Of a stretch of 64,000 bases of DNA, positions 16,975 to 28,556 are shown one piece after another. Each line of letters starts with the position of its first letter. Positions within the stretch are counted from its first letter, which is position 1. The notes under the pieces were generated by a model. It made no database searches. It was not told the DNA's origin and saw only the letters and a list, made by a program, of their open reading frames with translations. The translations under genes and the position numbers were made by a program. The DNA comes from Actinocatenispora thailandica (GTDB lineage Bacteria; Actinomycetota; Actinomycetes; Mycobacteriales; Micromonosporaceae): NCBI RefSeq assembly GCF_016865425.1, contig NZ_AP023355.1:990198-1054197 (forward strand), in the 5' to 3' direction.

Positions 16975-17435
16975 GCCGGGCTCCGGTACAGGTCGAGCAG
17001 CCGCATCCGGGTGTGCTGCAACCGGTCCAGCAGTACCGGCAGGAACCGCGACATGATCGCGTACCCGAGGTCGGGATCGTCGTCGCACAGCCGCCGCAGC
17101 TGCCCGCCGTCGATCTCGCTGGTGTGCGTCGTCTCGGTCGCCTCGGCGCCGAAGTGCCACCGGTAGGGCGGGCACAGCCACGACCAGCCCAGCACGGTGC
17201 CGGCACCGAGCGTCTCGACGGTCACGTGTCCCCGGCCGGGGACCAGCGTGTCGAGACGTACCAGTCCGGTGTGGATGAGCCAGCAGCGTGCGGCGGGTTC
17301 CCCCTCCCGGAACACCCTGCTGCCGGGCGGCAGCCGCAGCGGCCGGGTCACGGTGGCGACCGCCGCCAGCTGGTCGTCGGGTATGCCGGCCAGGAACGGG
17401 TGCGTGGCCAGCTCGGCCACCGGCCCGGCGGTCAT
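16962..17435 (-). CDS. Cyclic-nucleotide-binding-domain protein of the hydrogenase operon
   Basis: A 157-residue protein that is almost entirely a Crp-type cNMP-binding beta-roll ([24 protein letters not shown] to [11 protein letters not shown]) plus a C-helix. No HTH follows, so it is not a DNA-binding Crp. Comparable stand-alone cNMP-domain genes sit in mycobacterial group 3b hydrogenase operons. It may tune the enzyme in response to a ligand or act as an assembly subunit; the bound nucleotide cannot be read, and the usual RSA-type cAMP phosphate-binding motif is not evident ([10 protein letters not shown] instead). Confidence 0.82.
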   Translation of the reverse strand: MTAGPVAELATHPFLAGIPDDQLAAVATVTRPLRLPPGSRVFREGEPAARCWLIHTGLVRLDTLVPGRGHVTVETLGAGTVLGWSWLCPPYRWHFGAEATETTHTSEIDGGQLRRLCDDDPDLGYAIMSRFLPVLLDRLQHTRMRLLDLYRSPAWTR

Positions 17436-18522
17436 CCCGGCCTCCGGCCGCCGACCGGATCGACCAGTGCCGCGGCCTCCTCGGTGATGTCGATACCGAC
17501 CGGGCACCAGACGATGCAGCGCCCGCAGCCCACGCAGCCCGACTCGCCGAACTGGTCGTTCCAGCTGGACAGCTTGTGACTGAGCCACTGCCGGTACCGG
17601 CTGGCGCCGGAGCTGCGCACCGGCCCCCCGTGCAGCCGGCTGAAGTCCAGGTCGAAGCAGGAATCCCAGCGCTGCCAGCGTTCGGCGTGCTCGCCGGTCA
17701 GATCGGTGCTGTCCACGATGTCGGTACAGAAGCAGGTGGGGCACACCATGGTGCAGTTGCCGCAGGTCAGGCAGCGGGACGCGACGTCGTCCCACCGGCC
17801 GGACTCGCGCGCGGCGGCGATGGCGCCGGCCAGGTCGCCGGACGGTAGTGTCCGGCCCATCCGGTCCGCGGCGGCGTCGACCGCCGCGGCGGCGCCCGCG
17901 GCGACCGGCTGCTCCAGCGGTCGCGCCGGGATCCGCGTCAACAGCCGGGCACCGGGCTCGCTGCCGCTCTCGGCCACGTACCGGCCGTCGGGCAGCTCGG
18001 TGAGTACCACGTCGTAGCCGGACTCGGCGCGCGGGCCGCCGCCGGCCGAGACGCAGAAGCAGGTCGCCCCCGGCTCGGTGCAGTTGACGGCGACGATGAA
18101 CACCCCGTCGCGCCGTTGCGCGTACCGGCGGCCGTCGCCGAGTACCCGGTCCAGCACGCCGATCGCCCGCAGGTCGCAGGACCGGACGCCGAGGAACGCG
18201 AAGGCGGGTGGGGATCGGCGGGCTCGACCGCGCCGGCGACACCCGCGTCGGTGGACCACAGCATCTCCCGGGCCGGATGCAGGAACGTCTTCCAGGACTG
18301 CGGGCCGGCCGCGTGGCCGAACGCCAGCTGGTCCTCGCGGCGCCGCAGCCGGTACCTGCCCGCCTCCAGCTCCACGCCCCAGCCGTACGGGAGTTGGCTG
18401 GCGTCGGTGAGTTCGTCGAGGACGATGGCGTGGTCGCGCACGGTGGGGCCGATGACGCGCCGGCCGTCCGCGCGCAGCTGGTCGACCAGCCGCGCGAGGT
18501 CATCGAGTAGAACCGAGGTCAC
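17432..18522 (-). CDS. hyhB: Hydrogenase beta subunit, 4Fe-4S ferredoxin-type (frame-disrupted)
   Basis: The first gene of the hydrogenase operon, an electron-transfer subunit of about 363 residues when read across a one-base break. The N-terminal part ([16 protein letters not shown] to ...[18 protein letters not shown]) is read from GTG 18522. The rest ([22 protein letters not shown] ... [11 protein letters not shown] ... [16 protein letters not shown] ... [16 protein letters not shown]) is in the next frame. Adding one C at the GGGG run 18210-18213 (plus strand) gives [12 protein letters not shown]. Two 4Fe-4S motifs and the SCDLRA segment match sulfhydrogenase beta subunits. AGGAGG lies before the GTG start. 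Confidence 0.87.
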
Positions 18523-18659
18523 GGTGCCAGCCTCCTGTCGGCAGATCGACGGTACGGGCGAATCGTCCCGCTTCGCGAAAGTGCGGACCCTCCCCGCTCA
18601 GCAGACCGCGACGACCGGCCGGGTCCCAGAGCTGATCGGCCCCCTCCCGAGGTGCCCTG

Positions 18660-18733
18660 TGGCTCGGGCACGCCGCCCGGCACCGGGCCCCCGAGCGGGT
18701 GGCCCGTGGCTCGGACGCGCCGCCCGGCAGCGG
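18660..18733. repeat. 27-bp direct repeat upstream of hydrogenase operon
   Basis: Positions 18660-18686 and 18707-18733 are identical at 24 of 27 bases, 47 bases apart, in the non-coding gap between the flavodoxin stop and the hydrogenase start. An inverted repeat GTGCCC (18652-18657) / GGGCAC (18666-18671) overlaps the first copy, and a TTCGCGAA palindrome lies at 18572-18579. This gap must contain the hydrogenase promoter on the minus strand; the repeats are possible activator sites. Confidence 0.5.
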
Positions 18734-18759
18734 CTGCCGAACGGGCGGACCCGGCCGGC

Positions 18760-19281
18760 TCAGCCGGCCCGTCCCGGGACGGCCGCGGCCAGCTCGGCGA
18801 GGTCGACGCCCCACCGCAACGCCCGGTCGCGTTCGCCGCTGTCCAGCGGGCCCTGCATGCCGGTGACGTAGAAACTGTGCGCGGGCGCGACGATCCGTGC
18901 ACCGAGATGCCGCAGCCGGCGGTCGATCGCGCCGGCCGCCGACCCCGGCAGGCGGGTCCGGGCGTGGGTGTCGAACGCGGCGGCAAGCCGGCCGTGCAGC
19001 GGGCCCGCCGCGGCCAACCACTCGCGTACTCCACGGTCGGTGCCGCCGGCCGCCCTCTCGTCCTGCCGGGCCGCCGAACTCCGGGTGTTCGGCCGGCTCA
19101 TCCCGAACGCGTGCGTCGGCCCGCCCACCACCACCAGATCCACCGTGTCGGGTACCGGGGTCGGCGCGCCGTCGACCGAGACCACTCGCACCACGGCCCG
19201 GGTACTCAACCCCTCGGCGATCGCGCGCGCGACCTGCTCGGTGTCACCGAACATCGACTCGTACACCACCAGGGCATGCAT
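18760..19281 (-). CDS. Flavodoxin domain protein
   Basis: A 173-residue flavodoxin-like FMN protein: MHALVVYESMFGDTEQVARAIAEGL is the strand, phosphate loop and helix for FMN, and VVGGPTHAFGMSRPNTR the second FMN loop. An electron-carrier or FMN-dependent redox role is inferred. ATG 19281 follows GGGAGGAACG. It lies between the ATPase operon and the hydrogenase operon on the same strand, so it may carry low-potential electrons within this energy island, but it also has a 237-base gap to the hydrogenase and is probably a separate unit or the ATPase operon's last gene. Confidence 0.82.
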   Translation of the reverse strand: MHALVVYESMFGDTEQVARAIAEGLSTRAVVRVVSVDGAPTPVPDTVDLVVVGGPTHAFGMSRPNTRSSAARQDERAAGGTDRGVREWLAAAGPLHGRLAAAFDTHARTRLPGSAAGAIDRRLRHLGARIVAPAHSFYVTGMQGPLDSGERDRALRWGVDLAELAAAVPGRAG

Positions 19282-19406
19282 CGTTCCTCCCCCGTGCCGG
19301 TGTGCCATCCCTGCCGCCAGTGCAAACCCGGCAGCGGTCGCGCCGACAGGGCCGGACGACAGGTGGTCGCGGGCTGGACGGACCGGCACCGGCCGCGGTG
19401 CCGGGG

Positions 19407-20054
19407 TCACCGTCGCGTACCGGAGCGGCCGGGCGCCGGCGGCTCACCGGGCGGACCCACCGGGCGGCCCGGCCGGCGTGCCAGCCGCCGGCGGGTCGCC
19501 TCGTCGCGGTCGCGCTCGTCGAGTTCGACGAGCCGCCGCGACAGGGCGTCGGTCAGCAGCGGGAGCCACCCGTGCCGGAGCGCCCGCTCCCGCCGCGCGG
19601 TCGCGGCGATCTCCGCGTCCAGCACCGCCAGCGCGCGGGCGGCGGCGGCGTGCCGGCCGGCGGCGACCAGCGCGGTACGGACCGCGCGCCGGGCCTCGAC
19701 GGCCGTGGCCGCCGCGGGCTCGGGAGGCAGCGTGACGGTGACGGCCGCCGGGTAGCGCACCCCGAGGGCGGTCGCGGTGTCCACCGCCACCGACGCCGCA
19801 GCGTCCGGGGTCGCCGCCTCCAGCCTGGCCTGGCCGCCCGCGAGGCCGGTACGCAGCAGCCAGGCCTCGCTGTCGTGGACCCGGTCGGTCCAGTCGCGGG
19901 CCGCGTCGGCCGCGTCGGCGGCGAGCCGGCGCCGGACGCCGCGCAGCATCCGCAGCTTGCGCTCCAGCAGGTCCGCGCCGCGTTCCGCGGTGGCCGCCCG
20001 GTGCCGCAGCCAGGCCAGCCCGGCTCGCCCCGGAGGTACCCGCAGTCGTGCCAT
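19407..20054 (-). CDS. ntpD: V-type ATPase subunit D (central stalk)
   Basis: A 215-residue rotor-axle subunit of a V/A-type ATPase. The paired long helices at both ends are visible (LAWLRHRAATAERGADLLERKLRMLRGVRRRL and RRERALRHGWLPLLTDALSRRLVELDERDRDEATRRRL), separated by the small beta region, as in the family. The C-terminal tail is rich in Pro/Arg/Gly. Gene position after B is the usual one. 12 bases separate it from the B gene. Confidence 0.87.
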   Translation of the reverse strand: MARLRVPPGRAGLAWLRHRAATAERGADLLERKLRMLRGVRRRLAADAADAARDWTDRVHDSEAWLLRTGLAGGQARLEAATPDAAASVAVDTATALGVRYPAAVTVTLPPEPAAATAVEARRAVRTALVAAGRHAAAARALAVLDAEIAATARRERALRHGWLPLLTDALSRRLVELDERDRDEATRRRLARRPGRPVGPPGEPPAPGRSGTRR

Positions 20055-20066
20055 CCGATGCCCCGC

Positions 20067-21427
20067 TCAGCCGATACCGTGCGCGTCGAGGGCGCTGTCG
20101 GGCAGCAGGGTCAGTTCGGCGCGCGGCAGCCGGCCCAGCACCTGCCAGGCCCGATCCAGCGTGTCGTCGAGGGCACGGTCGTCCGTGCTGCCCTGCCCGG
20201 CCAGCCCGGTGCGGAACGCGGTCGCGAAGTCCAGGTACCGGTGGTCGGCTTCGCCGAGCGCCGACTCGCCGACGATCTCGGCGAGTTCCCGCACCTGCCG
20301 TACCCGGGCGAGGGCGGCGAGCAGCTGCCCGGCCAGGTCGAGGTGGTCGGCGCGGGTCCGGCCGGGGCCGACGCCGTGTCGCATCAGCCGGGACAGCGAG
20401 GACAGCGGATCGATCGGCGGGTAGCCGGGCGTCTCGGCCGACAGCACGATCTGCCCCTCGGTGATGTACCCGGTCAGGTCCGGTACCGGGTGGGTGATGT
20501 CGCCGGCGGGCATGGTCAGTACCGGCAGCAGCGTCACCGACCCGGGCCGGCCGCGCAGCCGGCCGCACCGCTCGTACAGCGAGGCGAGGTCGCTGTAGAG
20601 GTACCCGGGGTAGGCGCGGCGGGCCGGGATCTCGCCGCGCGCCGCGGACACCTCCCGCAGCGCCTCCGCATAGCTCGTCATGTCGCACAGCACCACCAGC
20701 ACGTGCCGCCCCGCCCGGTACCCGAGGTCCTCGGCGACGGTCAGCGCGATGCGGGGGTGAGCACCCGTTCGACGGCCGGGTCGTCGGCGGTGTTGAGCAG
20801 CAGCGTCAGTTCGCCGGCGGCGGTGCGCTTGTCCAGCGCCGCGCGGACCGCGTGCGCGTCGGCGTGGCTGAGCCCGAGGCCGGCGAACACCACGCAGAAC
20901 GGCTCGCCTCCCGCGGTCGCCTGCGCCGCGATCTGCGTCGCCAGTTCCAGGTGCGGCAGGCCGGGGACGGAGAAGATCGGCAGCTTCTGCCCGCGTACCA
21001 GGGTGGTCATCGCGTCGATCACCGAGACACCGGTCGGCACCGGGTCGCTCGGCGGTTCCCGGCGGGTCGGGTTCATCGGCGCTCCGGCGACCGGCACCTC
21101 GCGCGCCCCGGTCACCGGCGGGCCGCCGTCGGCCGGTTCGCCACGCCCGGTGCACACCCGGCCCAGCCACCCGTCGCCGACCGGGACGGTCATCGGGCGG
21201 CCGGCGAACCGTACCGTCGTGTCGTCCGGCCGCATCCCGTCGGTGCCCTCCATGATCTGCACGACCGCCAGGTCGCCGGCCACCTCCAGCACCACGCCGT
21301 GCCGCGTACCGCCGGCGCCCAGGCGTACCGTGACCGACTCGTCCCAGCCGACGCCGCCGACCCCGGTCACCACCAGCAGCGGCCCGCGCAGCTCGCGTAC
21401 CTCGGTGTACTCGACCCAGCCCGTCAC
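20067..21427 (-). CDS. ntpB: V-type ATPase subunit B (frame-disrupted)
   Basis: The non-catalytic nucleotide-binding subunit of the V1/A1 head, about 453 residues when read across one break. The N-terminal part ([20 protein letters not shown] ... PTGVSVIDAMTTLVRGQKLPIFS ... ELTLLLNTADDPAVERVLTP) runs from GTG 21427. The C-terminal part (RIALTVAEDLGYRAGRHVLV ... SYAEALREVSAARGEIPARR) is in the next frame. One missing C at the GGGGG run 20753-20757 (plus strand) explains the switch and restores ERVLTPRIALTVAEDLGY. No Walker A lysine, as expected for B. The start overlaps the A stop by 4 bases. Confidence 0.9.
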
Positions 21428-23129
21428 GGCGCGGCCCCCCGGACGGCGGCCAGCACGGTGGCCACCCGGCCGGCGACACCGTCGGTGTCGGGGTCCTCCC
21501 GGGCCCGGACCAGCGGCCCGAAGTCGACGCGCTCGACGTCGGCGGCGTCGGCGCCGCCGGCCACGGCCGCCCGTACCGCGTCGCACACCGTGCGGACCGC
21601 CTCGGCGAGGGCCGCACCGCGCCGCTCGTCGCAGTACGCGTCGACGGCGGACAGGGCGCTCTGCCGCAGCAGCGCGTCCCGGGCCAGCCGCCCGCACAGC
21701 AGGGCCGCACGCTCGGCCGGGGGAGGGCGTCCACCCCGACCAGCTCGGCGACGGTGGTCAACCGGTCCGCCTCGGCGAGTACCGCGAGGATCCGGTCCCG
21801 GCGGTCCGGCCAGCCGGCGTCGCCCGCCGCGCGGTGCGCCGCGGCCGCCGCCCCGAGGTCCCGGCAGAACGACTCCGACCAGGACACCGCCGGATAGTGC
21901 CGGGAGTAGGCGAGGTCGCGGTCGAGTGTCCAGCGGCACCGGACGAACCGCTCCGTGTAGGTGGTGACCGGCTCGGTCAGATCGCCGCCGGGCGGGGACA
22001 CCGCCCCGATGATGGTGACCGAACCGGTGTCCCCGCCGAGGGTGCGGACCGCGCCGGCCCGCTCGTAGAACGCGGCCAGCGCGGACGGCAGCCCCGCCGG
22101 GTACCCCTCCTCGGCCGGCAGCTCACCGGTACGCGCGGCGAACTCGCGCAGCGCCTCGGCCCACCGGGACGTGGAGTCGGCGATGACGACGGCGTCCAGG
22201 CCCATGTCCCGGAAGTGCTCGGCGACGGTGACCCCGGTGTACACGCTGGCCTCGCGGGCCATCATCGGCATGTTGGACGTGTTGGCGATGATCACCGTCC
22301 GGTCGGCGAGCCGCCCACCGGTTCGCGGATCGGTCAGCCCGGTGAGGTCGGCGACGACCTCGGCCATCTCGTTGCCGCGCTCGCCGCACCCCACGTACAC
22401 CACGACGTCGGCGTCGCACCACTTCGCGATCTGTTGCAGCAGCAGGGTCTTGCCCGTGCCGAAGCCACCGGGTACCCCGGCGGTGCCGCCCACCGGCAGC
22501 GGGAAGAACTGGTCGACGACCCGCTGCCCGGTCCGCAGCAACCGGCCGGTGCCGAGCCGGCCGGCGTGCGGGCGGGGCCGGCGTACCGGCCAGGCCGACC
22601 GCTGGCGGACGTCCGCGTCGCCGACCCGGGCCAGCACCGCGTCCGGCGGCAGCAGCCCGGCCGCGGCGACCATCTGCACGGTGCCGCCACCGCCGGGCGG
22701 AACGAGTACCCGGTACTCGACGGGGCCGGTGTCCAGCACCCCGAGCACCGCCCCGGCGGCGAGCACGTCGCCGGCACGGACCCGCGGGGTGAACCGGCGC
22801 GGCACCGTGTCGACCGCGGTGCCGGCGCCGGGTTCCAGGAAGTCGGGCGCACCCGACAGGGGCCGCAGCAGCCCGTCGAACACGCCGCCCAGCAGGTGCG
22901 GGCCGAGCGCAGCGGACAGCGGTGCGCCCCGCGGCCGCGCCGGTTGCCCCGGCGCCAGCCCACCGGTGTACTCGTACGCCTGGGTGGTCGCGCGGCCGGC
23001 GGCGATCGACACCACCTCGCCCGGGACGCCGGCGGCGCCGAGGCTCACCAGGTCACCGACCGCCGTGCCGGCGTCGGCGACGTCGAAGTCGACCAGCGGG
23101 CCGGCGACACGCCGGATCACGCCTGCCAT
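21424..23129 (-). CDS. ntpA: V-type ATPase catalytic subunit A (frame-disrupted)
   Basis: The catalytic head subunit, about 568 residues across one break. It has the A-type non-homologous insert ([12 protein letters not shown] region), Walker A GGFGTGKT (residues 221-228), the GCGERGNEM segment (247-255) with the catalytic Glu/Arg environment, and the Walker B-like [16 protein letters not shown]. The reading frame breaks at the GGGGG run 21719-21723 (plus strand); adding one C gives [13 protein letters not shown] and continues to the C-terminal helical domain. It uses ATP hydrolysis (or synthesis) to turn the D/F stalk. The 5' end overlaps subunit E by 13 bases. Confidence 0.92.
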
Positions 23130-23604
23130 GGGTCCTCCATCGCGCGGGTGAGGTCCATCGCCCGGTCGGTGAGGGCGGTGACCGACAGGTCGAGCCGGCG
23201 GCCGCCCGCGGTACCCAGCATCCCGCCGCCCGGCGCGTCGCCGGTCCGGGCCGGTTCCCCCAGCACCGACCGGATCGTCGCCGCCATGCGCTCCCGTACC
23301 GCCGGGTCGCTGCAGCGCAGCCGGAGCGTCTCGCGCACCCGCTCGCGCAGCCGCCGGTGCGCCTCGGCCCGTGCCGTCAGCCGGGCGCGGGTGAGCCGCC
23401 GGTCGGCGTCGGCGGCGTCGGCGCGCGCGGCGAGCCGGGCCGCCTCGGCGACCTCGGTACGGGCCGCGGCGACGGCCGCGGTGGCCCGGCGCCGTGCCTC
23501 GGCGAGCGCCGTACGGGCCCAGGACTCCGCGTCGGCCACCTCCGCCCGGGCCGCGGCGCGGGCCTGCGCGGTCAGCGCCAGCCGGACCGGTTCGAGCAGG
23601 TCGG

Positions 23605-23608
<4 letters not shown>
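23117..23608 (-). CDS. ntpE: V-type ATPase subunit E (peripheral stalk)
   Basis: A 163-residue Ala/Arg/Glu-rich protein with a long helix (residues about 10-105, heptad-like [26 protein letters not shown]) followed by a small globular end ([21 protein letters not shown]). This layout fits the E subunit of the peripheral stalk. Primary sequence conservation is low, and the assignment relies on order (K-F-E-A-B-D) and helix pattern. Overlaps F by 4 bases and A by 13 bases. Confidence 0.75.
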
Positions 23609-25529
<1,921 letters not shown>

Positions 25530-25543
<14 letters not shown>

Positions 25544-26435
25544 CGAACGCCTCCAGCGGCCGGCCGCCCCGCGCGGCGAGCTCCAGCGCGGCGGTCACCC
25601 GGCGGGCGTCCGCCGCGAGCAGCGCCACGGTGCCGACCAGCGCGTCGGGGCCGGGCCGGCCGCGCCGGGCCAGGCTCGCGGCATCGAGTTCCACCCGCCG
25701 CCACCAGGCCGGCTCGGCGCGCCACAGGTCGGCCGGACCGGCCACGCCCGCGACCGCCCACCCCGCGCGGGGCGGCAGCGAGGCGGTGAACGCCGGCCAC
25801 GAGGACAGGTCCGGCCGGTGGCCGGCGAGCAGCTCGGCGGGGATCCACGCCGCGGTACCGGCCAGGAACCGTTGGCGGGCCAGCACCACGGCGGCGGCAC
25901 CGGCGGCCCACGCGTCGGTCTCGGCGGCGGTCGCCGCGACCCGGCGCGCCCACACCAGCCGCAGCCTCGTGTCCAGTTCGGCGTCGGGCCTACCCGGATC
26001 GCCCCAGGCCGAGCCGGCGAGCGCCGCCCGCATGGTCGCCGGGCCGGTGGTGACCGCGACCCGCGACCACGCGGTGTCCAGGGCACCCAGTTCGTACGGC
26101 GGTGCGGCGGGCGCGCCGTCGAGGCGGCGGGCGTGGCCGACGATGTTGTCCACCTCGTACCAGCCGGCGACGCACCGGATGATCCGGGCGCCGGCCGCGG
26201 GTTGCCAGCCGGCGAGGATCCGCAGCTGCCACAGCAGTTCGGCGGCGACGGCCCGCTGCGCGGCGGTGAGGTCGGTGCCGGGCCGGATCCGCTCGCGGTA
26301 CGCGGTGTCGCCCAACGCGGTGACGGCGGCGGTCAGCGACGCCGACGCCGCCAGCCGGCGGGCCCGGTCCCGGCCGAGCCGGCGGCTCAGCAGGCCGCGG
26401 GACCGTACCGCGCCTGCCGCCCAGCGCGCACTCAC
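25530..26435 (-). CDS. ntpC: V-type ATPase subunit C (AC39/NtpC-like)
   Basis: A 301-residue mostly helical protein with the V-ATPase AC39/C-subunit pattern (ARLAASASLTAAVTALGDTAYRERI ... WYEVDNIVGHARRLDGAPAAPPYELGALDTAW; Trp-rich middle). In the complex it links the D/F stalk to the K ring as a socket. The N(x)VG-R segment after WYEVDN resembles the conserved R-N motif of the family. Overlaps I by 14 bases and the upstream stalk gene by 4 bases. Assignment is supported mainly by length, helix content and order. Confidence 0.78.
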
Positions 26436-26872
26436 GGTTCCGGCTCCGCCGGGAGGTCCGTGACGATCCGCTCGGTGAGCAGTTCGGCCAGCGCGGGGAT
26501 CCGCGAGTCGAGCCGGGAGGACAGCTCCGCCGCGGCGCGGGCGCTGTCCTGTTCCGCCCGGACGGTGCTGGCCGCCGATTCGCGGCGCCGGCGCTCGGCG
26601 GCGGCAGCACGGATCGCGTCGACCGCCGCCGCGGCGGCCGCGGCGATCCGGTCCGCTTCCTGCTGCGCCATCCGCCGGTGTGCCGCGGCGACCGTGCGAG
26701 CGTCCGCCCGGATCCGGTCGGCCTGGCGCCCGGCGCCGGCGAGGGCGTCGAACACCGGCGCCAGCTCCTGCTCGGCGGCTCGGGTCCGGTGGGTCGCGGG
26801 CCCGGCCGGCAGCACGCCACCGGGTACGCCGACCGGTCGGAACCGGTCCAGGAACCGTCGCGCGGAGACCAT
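26432..26872 (-). CDS. V-type ATPase stalk-like coiled-coil protein (subunit G/H-like)
   Basis: A 146-residue protein beginning MVSARRFLDRFRPVG; residues about 27-125 form one long Ala/Arg/Glu-rich helix (ELAPVFDALAGAGRQADRIRADARTVAAAHRRMAQQEADRIAAAAAAAVDAIRAAAAERRRR). This fits the small peripheral-stalk partner (G/H) of subunit E. It is the first gene of the nine-gene ATPase operon (26872 to 19407). No enzymatic motif. The operon promoter must lie in 26873-27175. Confidence 0.72.
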   Translation of the reverse strand: MVSARRFLDRFRPVGVPGGVLPAGPATHRTRAAEQELAPVFDALAGAGRQADRIRADARTVAAAHRRMAQQEADRIAAAAAAAVDAIRAAAAERRRRESAASTVRAEQDSARAAAELSSRLDSRIPALAELLTERIVTDLPAEPEP

Positions 26873-27175
26873 GCTTCCCCCTCGGGGCACCGTTTCACCG
26901 CCAGATTGGGTGCGGCCGGCATCCCTTGCCAGGGCCGAACGGGCCTGCCATCCGGGCCGTTCGGGGCGCGTACCGGACCGCTGCGCGGGGGTGGGCCGGC
27001 CGTCGGCCCTCGGCGCCGGGGCCGCACGGCCCTGTACCGCGACGGCGGCGGGTGCTTGCGTGGTCGGAACGGACGGGGCCCGCGCGCCGAATCGGTCGAT
27101 CGATGCCCGAGCGCTCGAACGGGCCGAAACGACGCCTTCGAGGCCTCGCCGCCGAACCGGCCTGAGGAGGTCACC
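26873..27175. other. 303-bp divergent region between ATPase operon and CBS-BON gene
   Basis: This should hold both promoters. Two inverted copies of a GGCC-type motif are present: AGGGCCGAACGGGCCT (about 26931-26946) and CCGGGCCGTTCGGGGC (about 26952-26967), each itself a partial dyad. They are candidates for a DevR/DosR-like response regulator by position, but they do not match the mycobacterial consensus, so the call is open. No ORF is convincing. Confidence 0.4.
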
Positions 27176-27877
27176 GTGACAACGACCACGGTCCGGGACG
27201 TGATGAGCGCGCCGGTGGTCACCGCGAACGAGGACACGACGTACAAGCAGGCGACGGAACTGTTGCTGGCCAACAGGGTCGGCGCCCTGCCGGTGCTCGA
27301 CGGGCAGGGCCACGTGGTCGGCGTGGTCTCCGAGTCCGACCTGCTGGCCAAGGTGGCGCTCGTCGAGGACGCGGTGCGGCCCGGCCTGCTCACCCGCCGC
27401 AAGCGACGACACGCCCAGGTGAAGGCGGCCAGCGATCGCGTCACCGGACTGATGTCGGCACCGGCGCGCGCCGTGTCGGCCGGCGCCACCGTGCCGCAGG
27501 CGGCACGACTGATGCGAGACGGCAAGGTCAAGCACCTGCCGGTACTCGACGATGCGGGCCTGCTGGTCGGCATCGTCGCACGCAACGACCTGCTCCGTGA
27601 CTTCCTGCGCAGCGATCGGCAGATCCGGGCCGAGGTGCTGCGCGACGTCGTCCGGGGCGCGCTCGCCACCGACCCGTCGGAGGTGTCGGTCGAGGTCTCG
27701 GACGGGGTCGTCACCCTGTCCGGCCAACTCGAACGGGCTGCCGGCATCCCCATCGCCGTGCATCTGACCTGGATGATCAGTGGTGTGGTCGACGTCGTCG
27801 ACAAGCTGGTGGCTGCTCGGCCCGAAGCGCGCCCCGTCCCCGGTCCGACCCCGCCGTACGGCCCGCTTCGCGCCTGA
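27176..27877 (+). CDS. CBS domain pair with C-terminal BON domain
   Basis: A 233-residue cytoplasmic protein with two CBS motifs (VRDVMSAPVVTANEDTTYKQA ... GVVSESDLL; VTGLMSAPARAVSAGATVPQAARLM ... GIVARNDLLRDFL) forming an adenine-nucleotide-sensing module, followed by a BON domain (IRAEVLRDVVRGALATDPSEVSVEVSDGVVTLSGQL). The GTG at 27176 follows TGAGGAGGTCACC, an optimal ribosome site. CBS-BON proteins are frequent in actinobacterial dormancy/hypoxia loci next to universal stress proteins, as here. The ligand (AMP, ATP, NAD) is not known. Confidence 0.88.
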   Translation: MTTTTVRDVMSAPVVTANEDTTYKQATELLLANRVGALPVLDGQGHVVGVVSESDLLAKVALVEDAVRPGLLTRRKRRHAQVKAASDRVTGLMSAPARAVSAGATVPQAARLMRDGKVKHLPVLDDAGLLVGIVARNDLLRDFLRSDRQIRAEVLRDVVRGALATDPSEVSVEVSDGVVTLSGQLERAAGIPIAVHLTWMISGVVDVVDKLVAARPEARPVPGPTPPYGPLRA

Positions 27878-27908
27878 CGACCGATGCGGGCCGGCGCCGG
27901 GCTCACCG

Positions 27909-28556
27909 TCAGGTGCGGTGGTCCCGGCGCGGCCGGCGGCTCCAGATCGGTTCGACGCGCTGCCAGCCCCGATCCCAGTCACGAAGCCGGCGCCGGTCCA
28001 GCAGCAGTCGGGTACCGAAGACGAGCAGCGCGCCGGCGGTGGCGGTGCCCACGGACACCGACAGGCCGGAACCGATGCCGTCCAGGACGGTACCCAGGCG
28101 CGATTCGGGGCGGGTGGTCTGGTGGCCGCGCGCGTCGAACCAGACGGTCACCCGGGCGCCGGCGGGCGTGCCGGCGGCGACCTGGACGGTACCGGTCCGG
28201 GTGCCGGCCGGGGTGCGCCACCGCGCCGGGGCGGACGTCCGGTCGCCGACGGTACTGGTTTGGCCCGACACGGGCGCCGCGGCGGGTGCGGTGCGCAGCA
28301 GGACGACGCGATACGGATGGGTACCGGCGCTGGCCTGCCGGGCGGCGCGTTCGGCACGTGCCGCCGACTGCGCGCCGACCAGGACGCCGATCGCGACGCC
28401 CACCAGCAACGCGACGCCCGCGACGCGCAGTACGGCGGCCTCGATCCGGTCCGATCGCCGGCACAGCGGGTTCCGGCCTGGCCGGAGCTGGCGGATGGTG
28501 CGCCGCGGCCAGGTCGGTGGCCGTCCACCCCGGCGGTTCCGGTGTCTGGTCGACAT
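27909..28556 (-). CDS. Rv1733c-family membrane protein
   Basis: A 215-residue protein with two membrane spans (about residues 41-62 and 170-190) around an extracytoplasmic region that contains a GTVQVAAGTPAGARVTVWFDARG beta segment. Length, topology and the RTAPA...PARWRTPAGT pattern match the Rv1733c family, a DosR-regulon membrane protein of M. tuberculosis. Function is unknown. ATG 28556 is chosen as the first Met before the basic N-terminus (MSTRHRNRRGG). It converges on the CBS-BON gene (31-base gap) and diverges from the universal stress protein gene. Confidence 0.75.
   Translation of the reverse strand: MSTRHRNRRGGRPPTWPRRTIRQLRPGRNPLCRRSDRIEAAVLRVAGVALLVGVAIGVLVGAQSAARAERAARQASAGTHPYRVVLLRTAPAAAPVSGQTSTVGDRTSAPARWRTPAGTRTGTVQVAAGTPAGARVTVWFDARGHQTTRPESRLGTVLDGIGSGLSVSVGTATAGALLVFGTRLLLDRRRLRDWDRGWQRVEPIWSRRPRRDHRT

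Noticed and set aside
26931-26967. DosR/DevR binding boxes between the ATPase and CBS genes
   Set aside because: Position fits and partial GGCC dyads exist, but they do not match the known GGGACTTTAGTCCC-like consensus; kept only as a candidate motif in the intergenic entry.
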